Shown here: positions 1-4,246 of the stretch, in pieces
Numbering within the stretch: position 1 is the first letter of the stretch
How the letters are laid out: each line of letters starts with the position of its first letter
NCBI GenBank assembly: GCA_903921945.1
Contig: CAIXSC010000524.1
Coordinates: 1 to 5,397 of the forward strand
Length of the DNA: 5,397 nucleotides
Direction: 5' to 3'
DNA from: an uncultured Planctomycetaceae bacterium
GTDB taxonomy: Bacteria > Planctomycetota > Planctomycetia > Pirellulales > Pirellulaceae
Notes under the pieces: model-generated
Seen by the model: only the letters and a program-made list of their open reading frames with translations
Databases searched by the model: none
Told to the model about the DNA's origin: nothing
Program-made: the position numbers and the translations under genes

Positions 1-554
1 ACCTTGATTGCCTCGCCGGGCAACCCGACCAGTCGCTTGATGTAGTTTTGCTTGGCGTTGTTCGGATACTTGAAGACGATCACATCCCAGCGGCGCGGAT
101 CGCCGAAGTCGTAGCTAAACTTGTTGACTAGAATGCGGTCGCCAGCGAACGAGGTGTGATTGGGATCCTTTTCCACGTCGATCCGCTGCGCGTAGCGGCA
201 GAGCGGACAGGTGGTCGCCGCGACGGCCAGCCTTCCCTGGCTCCAGTGGTCGTCATTCTCGACGCTCGCGTTGGCCTGATATCCGAACTTGCACTTCGGA
301 CAGACCACATCCTTGTGGTTGCCCTGCAGCGTTGGGGCCATCGAGCCCGTTGGAATCACGAACGCTTCGCCCACGAACGTTCGAAACAAGAACGCCAACA
401 GGATCGCCACGACGATCGACTCGACCGTCTCGCGAAACGCGTACGAATGCGTCAACGCCTCTTCGGACTTGCCGGGATTCGCCGGCGAGCCGTACCGCGG
501 ACCGGCCGCCAAGCCCGCTACCAGCCCTTTGCCGCGTTTCATGCCGTCATTCAC
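1..554 (-). CDS. lepB: Signal peptidase I (type I leader peptidase), 3' end cut by window edge
   Basis: Membrane serine protease that removes signal peptides from exported proteins. The 184 visible codons read from a GTG start. A charged N-terminal segment is followed by one membrane helix (about residues 44-61), then the catalytic motif PTGSMAPTL with nucleophile Ser71. The second catalytic motif, NYIKRLVGLPGE, supplies the general-base Lys173. The GDRILVNK and RRWDVIVFKYP stretches between them are typical of the family. The Ser-Lys distance is 102 residues, against 55 in E. coli LepB and about 40 in B. subtilis SipS. The extra length holds CPKC (85-88) and CPLC (116-119), which look like a zinc ribbon. 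The GTG start is chosen because GAGGAG lies 8 nt upstream; an in-frame ATG at 572 overlaps that ribosome site. The later catalytic-core segments lie outside the window. The gene is divergent from the metal ATPase. Family assignment is firm; metal binding by the insert is inferred. Confidence 0.93.
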   Translation of the reverse strand, partial: MNDGMKRGKGLVAGLAAGPRYGSPANPGKSEEALTHSYAFRETVESIVVAILLAFLFRTFVGEAFVIPTGSMAPTLQGNHKDVVCPKCKFGYQANASVENDDHWSQGRLAVAATTCPLCRYAQRIDVEKDPNHTSFAGDRILVNKFSYDFGDPRRWDVIVFKYPNNAKQNYIKRLVGLPGEAIK

Positions 555-562
555 CGGAGTCG

Positions 563-568
563 CTCCTC
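563..568 (-). promoter_or_regulatory. Ribosome binding site that decides the lepB start
   Basis: On the minus strand GAGGAG lies 8 nt before the GTG at 554. The alternative in-frame ATG at 570-572 starts just before this element, so using it would put the ribosome site inside the coding sequence. A second ATG at 574-576 is in another frame and soon meets a stop. A third, in-frame ATG at 540-542 has no comparable site. The GTG is therefore preferred. Confidence 0.65.
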
Positions 569-642
569 GCATGCATGGTTGGGGGATGGGGTGTTGCGGA
601 GGTGGTTGGGGACACGCTTCACGGGAGTATGGGCGACTGTGG

Positions 643-671
643 AATATAGCTGAAGCGCGGTGGGGTCGGAA
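643..671 (-). promoter_or_regulatory. Candidate sigma70-type promoter for lepB
   Basis: Read on the minus strand, TATATT at 648-643 matches five of six positions of the -10 consensus. TTCCGA at 671-666 matches three of six of the -35 consensus. The spacer is exactly 17 nt. Transcription would begin near 636 and give a leader of roughly 80 nt before the GTG at 554. The -35 match is poor, so this rests mainly on the -10 box, the spacing and the position. Confidence 0.35.
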
Positions 672-690
672 CGCGAATCGGCCCGACGGC

Positions 691-696
691 TATAAT
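691..696 (+). promoter_or_regulatory. Consensus -10 box (TATAAT) for the metal ATPase, implying a leaderless mRNA
   Basis: A perfect TATAAT ends 6 nt before the ATG at 703. Bacterial transcription normally starts about 6-8 nt after the -10 box, which places the first transcribed base at or next to the A of the start codon. No Shine-Dalgarno-like sequence precedes the ATG, in agreement with a leaderless message. The best upstream -35-like hexamer, TCGGAA at 666-671, is weak (three of six) and sits 19 nt away, so an activator might be needed. Confidence 0.5.
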
Positions 697-702
697 TCCG
701 CC

Positions 703-2631
703 ATGGCACAAGATCATGCTTCGCATTCGGACTCGCCGCCTATCGCGGGCGCGGTCGCCACCGGGATCTGTTTGGTTGGCGGCGTCGCCGGTTGGCTGGC
801 CTCCCGCTGGCTGGAGACATGGCCGTTCGCCCCGTACGCCTGCTACGGGCTCGCGTATCTGGCGGGCGGTCTCGGGCCGTCATCCAACGCGTTGAACAGC
901 TTGCGACGCGGGCAGTTGAATGTCGACTTGCTGATGGTCTTGGCGGCAGCCGGAGCGGCGGCGATCGGGGATTGGGGCGAAGGCACCGTGCTCTTGTTCC
1001 TGTTCTCGCTCAGCGGCACGCTCGAAGCGTTCGCCATGCACCGCACGACACGCTCGATCGAATCGCTGATCAAATTGCGTCCGCGGGAGGCGTGGCTGGT
1101 CGAGCCCTCGTCCGCCGACGATCGTAAAGTGGCCGTCGACTCGCTTCGCGTCGGCGACCGCGTGCGAGTGAAGCCGGGCGAACGTTTTCCGGTGGACGGA
1201 ACGGTCGACGAGGGCGAAACATGGGCCGACGAAGCGACGCTGACCGGCGAAAGCGAACCGGTTCGCAAGCCGGCGGGTTCGGAGGTTTTCGCCGGCACCA
1301 TCAACGTCCGCGGCGTCGTCCGCGTGCTGATGACGCGGGCGGTCGCCGACACCACGCTGGAACGGATCGTTCACATGGTGCAGGAGGCACAAGCCCAAAA
1401 GACGCCGACCCAGCGTTTCGTCGAGTCTTGGCAGCGGCCGTATGTGTTAGGGGTGCTATCGGCCGCGACGCTGGTGTTTGTCGGCGCCCGCTTCCTGCAC
1501 TCGGAAGATTGGTCCGATGCTTTTTACCATTCGATGGTGATGTTGGTGGCCGCGTCGCCCTGCGCCGTCGTGGTCAGTTCGCCGGCAGTCATGCTGTCCG
1601 CCATCGCGCGGGCGGGCCGGCATGGCGTGTTGTTCAAGGGCGCGGTGCATGTCGAGTCGCTGGGGGCTGTCGATGTCATCGCCTTCGATAAAACCGGGAC
1701 AGTGACCGAAGGCAGGCCACGAGTCGCTGAACTTTGGACGCCTCCCGGCGTGGACGCGACACGGATGCTCGGACTGGCCGCCACGATCGAACGCCGCAGC
1801 GAGCATCCGCTCGGCGTGCCGATCGTCGACGAGGCCCGGCTTCGCAACGCCCAGCTGTCCGCCGAACCACTCGTGGATTTCCATAGTCACACGGGCCTGG
1901 GCGTTCATGGCCGCGTTGGTGGCGTATGGGTCGGCGTAGGCCGCGAGGGGCTGTTTACGTCCCACGACGTCGCCTTGCCCGCGGTCATCTTGGAACAAGC
2001 CACCCGGATTCGCGCTCAGGGACAAACGGCGTTGATCGTCGCGGCCGCCGAGGCCGATGTCTATGGCGTGATTGCGGTCGCCGATCAACCGCGCCCCGAG
2101 GCGGCGGACGCCATCCGCCACCTCAAAAAACTGGGCATTCGCCGTGTCGTGATTCTCACCGGCGATCACGAACAGGTGGCTCGCGGCATCGCCAGCCGGC
2201 TCGGCGCGGATGATGTTCGCGCCGGTTTGATGCCCGACCAAAAAGTTGTCGAGCTGCGCAAGCTGGTCGACAACGGCGGACTCGTCGCCATGGTAGGCGA
2301 CGGCGTCAATGACGCTCCGGCGCTCGCCGCCGCCCGAGTGGGAATCGCGATGGGCGCCGCCGGCACCGACGTCGCGCTCGAAGTTGCCGATGTCGTGCTG
2401 ATGGGCGACGACCTGCGCGCCTTGCCGCTCGCCGTCTGGATCAGCCGGCAAGCCCGCCGCCGCGTCCGGCAGAATATGATCTTCGCCTTCGGAATGATCG
2501 GCCTGCTTGTGCTCGGCTCGTTCGCCAACCTCCCGCTTTGGCTCGGTGTCCTCGGCCACGAAGGCAGCACCGTGCTGGTCGTCTTCAACGGCCTGCGACT
2601 GTTACGGGAAAAAGCGCCAAGCTGGAAATGA
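703..2631 (+). CDS. P1B-type heavy-metal-transporting ATPase, P1B-4-like (Co/Fe/Zn/Cd efflux)
   Basis: Inner-membrane pump that uses ATP to export a divalent transition metal. The 642-residue product carries the P-type signatures: actuator TGES (181-184), phosphorylation site DKTGT with Asp329, the P1B-specific nucleotide-domain HP pair (His368-Pro369), LTGD (485-488) and hinge GDGVND (532-537). About eight membrane helices are visible, near residues 14-37, 40-58, 73-90, 92-111, 246-265, 273-297, 591-609 and 611-631. NVDLLM at 73-78 is typical of P1B pumps. Helix six has SPC (285-287) instead of CPC, and helix eight has HEGST (619-623). This pair marks the P1B-4 group (CoaT, CtpD, PfeT/ZosA), whose members move Co2+, Fe2+ or Zn2+; the metal here cannot be read from sequence. 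There is no N-terminal HMA domain, only a short His/Asp-containing tail (His5, His8). The ATG at 703 is chosen because the protein family begins there and TATAAT lies just upstream, although the frame is open further 5'. The last codons and the stop lie inside a repeat array. Confidence 0.93.
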   Translation: MAQDHASHSDSPPIAGAVATGICLVGGVAGWLASRWLETWPFAPYACYGLAYLAGGLGPSSNALNSLRRGQLNVDLLMVLAAAGAAAIGDWGEGTVLLFLFSLSGTLEAFAMHRTTRSIESLIKLRPREAWLVEPSSADDRKVAVDSLRVGDRVRVKPGERFPVDGTVDEGETWADEATLTGESEPVRKPAGSEVFAGTINVRGVVRVLMTRAVADTTLERIVHMVQEAQAQKTPTQRFVESWQRPYVLGVLSAATLVFVGARFLHSEDWSDAFYHSMVMLVAASPCAVVVSSPAVMLSAIARAGRHGVLFKGAVHVESLGAVDVIAFDKTGTVTEGRPRVAELWTPPGVDATRMLGLAATIERRSEHPLGVPIVDEARLRNAQLSAEPLVDFHSHTGLGVHGRVGGVWVGVGREGLFTSHDVALPAVILEQATRIRAQGQTALIVAAAEADVYGVIAVADQPRPEAADAIRHLKKLGIRRVVILTGDHEQVARGIASRLGADDVRAGLMPDQKVVELRKLVDNGGLVAMVGDGVNDAPALAAARVGIAMGAAGTDVALEVADVVLMGDDLRALPLAVWISRQARRRVRQNMIFAFGMIGLLVLGSFANLPLWLGVLGHEGSTVLVVFNGLRLLREKAPSWK

Positions 2632-2755
2632 GCTTGGGTGACGAAAGAAGGGCGACCCGCAGGAAAGCAGCTTGGGTGACGCAATAGGATGCCAAGCTGG
2701 AAATCAGGTCGGGTGACGAAAAAAGGGCGACAAGCTGGAAGCCAGCTTGACGCCC
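2612..2755. repeat. Four degenerate tandem copies of a 37-38 bp hairpin repeat
   Basis: Four units can be aligned on their shared core GGAA, at 2624, 2662, 2699 and 2737, giving periods of 38, 37 and 38 bp. The unit reads roughly as a GGGCGA edge, CAAGCTGGAAA, CAGCTTGG, GTGACG and an A-rich end. Segments 2616-2656 and 2691-2731 are identical at 37 of 41 positions. Units one and four each contain an internal inverted repeat, CAAGCT with AGCTTG, extended to 8 bp in the fourth. The first unit covers the last codons and stop of the metal ATPase. The array sits between convergent genes. It encodes nothing recognisable and there are no flanking target duplications that I can see. Confidence 0.75.
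2719..2755 (-). terminator. Intrinsic terminator for the lipoprotein gene
   Basis: Read on the minus strand the order is GGGCG, T, CAAGCTGG, a CTT triloop, CCAGCTTG, T, CGCCC and then TTTTTT. The stem is 13 base pairs with one T-T mismatch, followed directly by six T residues at 2724-2719. This is a textbook Rho-independent terminator placed about 90 nt after the stop codon of the minus-strand lipoprotein gene. On the plus strand the same hairpin has no U-tract, so it should act mainly on leftward transcription. Confidence 0.8.
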
Positions 2756-2760
2756 CTGAT

Positions 2761-2795
2761 GAGTCCGGATCGAGTGGAACGCGCGAGCCGGACTC
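2761..2795. repeat. 8-bp perfect inverted repeat between convergent genes
   Basis: GAGTCCGG (2761-2768) is followed after 19 nt by its exact reverse complement CCGGACTC (2788-2795). The hairpin has no T-run on either side, so it is not a standard intrinsic terminator. It could act as a transcript-end stabiliser or as a secondary stop between the converging genes. No function can be read from the sequence. Confidence 0.45.
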
Positions 2796-2846
2796 GATGA
2801 ATGCGTTCAGGCAACGGAAACAGCCGTCGCATCAAGTCGCCGGTCG

Positions 2847-3917
2847 TTACATGCCGGAAGGTGGAATGAACGAGTTGCCGCCAAACGAGCCGCCGCCGCT
2901 CGGCGGAGCACTGTTTTCAGGATTCGCCATCGGGTCGTATTCAGGCACCGGCTCTTCGCCGGCCGTCGGGGCTTGGTAGCCCGCTTGCACGTTGGATGGG
3001 GTTCCAAGCACGCCAGCGGCGGTCACGGAACGGCCGGTGCTGCCCGGCCGGTAACCTGTCTCTGGGCTCGTCGGCGTCGAGCCGCTGGCATAAGTGCTGG
3101 CCGGGTTCACGTAAGACGTGGAAGGAGTACTGCCGCCCAACGCATCCGTCGTCGGGTAACTCCGCGGATATCCGCCCGTCTGCGGTCCCGGCTCACCCGA
3201 ACCACCGCCCGTGTTGTCGGCGTTCGCGTATTCCACACCAGCTGCTGGATAGGGAGAACTCGTCTGCCCAGCCGGCATCGTGGCGCCTGGATAGCCGCCC
3301 GTATTCGATGTCTGTGGATAACCGGCCGTCGGGGGTTGCGTGCTTGGGTACCCCGAGCCGCCCATGCCACCGGCCCCCGCCGCACCCGAGTTCGGCGCAC
3401 CATAACTCGGTGCGCTCTGTCCTGCCGAGCCATAACCTGGGGAACCGTAATTTGCCGCGCCGTAACCGGGTGAACTGGTCGTCGTCGCTCCGTAAGCCGG
3501 CGACGCCGCACCGGGAGCGCCCGCGCCAGCTTGCGAACCCGTGTTGTAAGGCCCCGTGTGATAGCCCGGCGAGGTCGATGCTTGCTGTGCTCCGTAGCCG
3601 CGCGAACTGGCGGCGTTGGCGGAGTTCGTTCCGGGATATCCCGAACCGGGATAACCAGAGCCTGGGTAGCTGGCGGTGGGACTCGAGCCTTTCCCGTTCG
3701 CAGCGTAAGCGTTGGCTCCGCCCATGGTTGCCGATGGCGATGGCGGCAATTGCGTGCTGGGCCGCGCAGGCGCAGCGGCGGTCGCAGCAGGGGGAGCCTT
3801 CGAGCCCCAGCTCATCCACGATGGCGTGGAAAGACTCGATGTGCTCCGGCACCCCAGGCCTGTCGTGGAGAGCCCGAGCACCGTCCATAGCACGAAGCGG
3901 GAGAATTTCCTGCGCAT
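2847..3917 (-). CDS. Predicted lipoprotein with a Gly/Tyr/Pro/Ser/Ala-rich disordered body
   Basis: No known family is recognised. The 356-residue product starts with a basic MRRKFSRF segment, a hydrophobic stretch (about 8-21) and Cys23 in the context TTGLGC. This resembles a lipoprotein signal peptide with an atypical lipobox (Gly at -3, Leu at -2, Gly at -1). Cys23 is the only cysteine. The rest is low complexity: an Ala/Pro-rich part (about 41-64), a YPGSG repeat (84-96), and many spaced GYG, SYG, AYG and GYP units (about 107-240). A Ser/Thr/Pro-rich part follows, and then a slightly acidic C-terminal region with a Gly/Phe-rich end. No helical or globular domain is apparent, so the protein is probably disordered and anchored to a membrane. 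The ATG at 3917 is preferred over one at 3965 because the signal peptide then begins at residue 1 and AAGGA lies 10 nt upstream. An intrinsic terminator lies downstream. Alternatives are a surface or matrix structural protein, or a protein-interaction scaffold. Confidence 0.8.
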   Translation of the reverse strand: MRRKFSRFVLWTVLGLSTTGLGCRSTSSLSTPSWMSWGSKAPPAATAAAPARPSTQLPPSPSATMGGANAYAANGKGSSPTASYPGSGYPGSGYPGTNSANAASSRGYGAQQASTSPGYHTGPYNTGSQAGAGAPGAASPAYGATTTSSPGYGAANYGSPGYGSAGQSAPSYGAPNSGAAGAGGMGGSGYPSTQPPTAGYPQTSNTGGYPGATMPAGQTSSPYPAAGVEYANADNTGGGSGEPGPQTGGYPRSYPTTDALGGSTPSTSYVNPASTYASGSTPTSPETGYRPGSTGRSVTAAGVLGTPSNVQAGYQAPTAGEEPVPEYDPMANPENSAPPSGGGSFGGNSFIPPSGM

Positions 3918-3927
3918 CTCGCTAGCA

Positions 3928-3932
3928 TCCTT
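3928..3932 (-). promoter_or_regulatory. Ribosome binding site for the lipoprotein gene
   Basis: AAGGA on the minus strand lies 10 nt before the ATG at 3917, slightly longer than ideal. The upstream alternative ATG at 3965 has only a G-run more than 20 nt away, so this site favours the shorter form that starts directly with the signal peptide. Confidence 0.45.
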
Positions 3933-4002
3933 GCTTGCACGCGGGGAGTTACCGACACCATCCACTGTCCAATATCGGCAACGCTCCCCCCCGCCGGTTG
4001 AG

Positions 4003-4032
4003 GATTTACGTGCCGATAGGCAATAAAGACAA
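4003..4032 (-). promoter_or_regulatory. Weak candidate promoter for the lipoprotein gene
   Basis: On the minus strand TTGTCT (4032-4027) matches four of six of the -35 consensus and TAAATC (4008-4003) matches three of six of the -10 consensus, with an 18-nt spacer. Transcription would begin near 3996, leaving a leader of about 79 nt. The match is weak and could be chance, but it is the best pair I found upstream of the gene. Confidence 0.22.
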
Positions 4033-4170
4033 CGCGGTCGTTAAAACCCCACCTCTTCCCTGGGGCGGGTTAACATCGCTTCCGCGTCGTCATCTCGGGC
4101 GCGATGCTAGGAAGCGGGGCAGTCCGGGTCAAGCCGCAAATCTTTGCACGCGGTTCCCGGACTCCACAGG

Positions 4171-4210
4171 GTTCCAGCATTCCCCGGTTCCAGCATTCCC
4201 CGGTTCCAGC
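4171..4210. repeat. 16-bp tandem direct repeat, 2.5 copies
   Basis: GTTCCAGCATTCCCCG occurs exactly twice in a row (4171-4186 and 4187-4202), followed by the first 8 bases of a third copy (4203-4210). It begins 38 nt from the stop codon of the secretin-domain gene. The perfect identity of the copies suggests recent slippage or maintained function. No family is recognised. Confidence 0.85.
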
Positions 4211-4246
4211 CTGAACAGTGTCGGCACCGGCCAGCGACCCCTGGTC

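Larger units (their letters stand above)
3918..4246. other. Intergenic region between two minus-strand envelope genes
   Basis: This 329-bp gap has no convincing gene on either strand. Going leftward on the minus strand from the secretin-domain gene it contains a 16-bp tandem repeat (4171-4210), a 7-bp inverted repeat (CGCTTCC at 4077-4083 with GGAAGCG at 4110-4116), and an imperfect hairpin at 4040-4074. That hairpin is bounded by GTTAA and TTAAC and is followed on the minus strand by TTTT, so it is a weak terminator candidate for the secretin-domain gene. A weak promoter candidate and the lipoprotein ribosome site come next. The gap is long enough for the lipoprotein gene to have its own promoter. 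Confidence 0.6.

Noticed and set aside
289..702. Open upstream extension of the metal ATPase frame (138 extra residues)
   Set aside because: It lies antisense over lepB, has no P-type ATPase or metal-binding features, and the TATAAT and family length both support the ATG at 703.
1456..2559. Long minus-strand open frame (367 residues) opposite the ATPase
   Set aside because: It is a GC-rich antisense shadow of a well-supported gene; the composition is His/Asp/Gly/Arg-rich with no motif.
2612..2755. CRISPR-like array, because similar units recur every 37-38 bp
   Set aside because: The units abut directly with no unique spacers, are degenerate and carry a terminator hairpin; no cas gene is present.
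2756..2803. Hammerhead-ribozyme-like core on the plus strand: CTGATGAGTCC followed by a stem closing with GGAC
   Set aside because: The CTGATGA box and the stem II arms are present, but the required GAAA after stem II is replaced by TCGATGAA, and no stem I/III pairing or cleavage triplet could be placed. Most likely chance.
2689..2979. Plus-strand 96-residue open frame in the repeat array
   Set aside because: It runs through the repeat and the terminator and then antisense into the lipoprotein gene; it has no ribosome site and no recognisable domain.
2996..3925. Plus-strand 309-residue open frame opposite the lipoprotein gene
   Set aside because: Its Arg/Ser/Pro-rich translation has no domain, signal peptide or ribosome site. 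The minus-strand frame has a signal peptide, a coherent repeat pattern and a terminator.
4077..4116. 7-bp inverted repeat as terminator of the secretin-domain gene
   Set aside because: The loop is 26 nt and no T-run follows on the minus strand; kept only as a note in the intergenic description.
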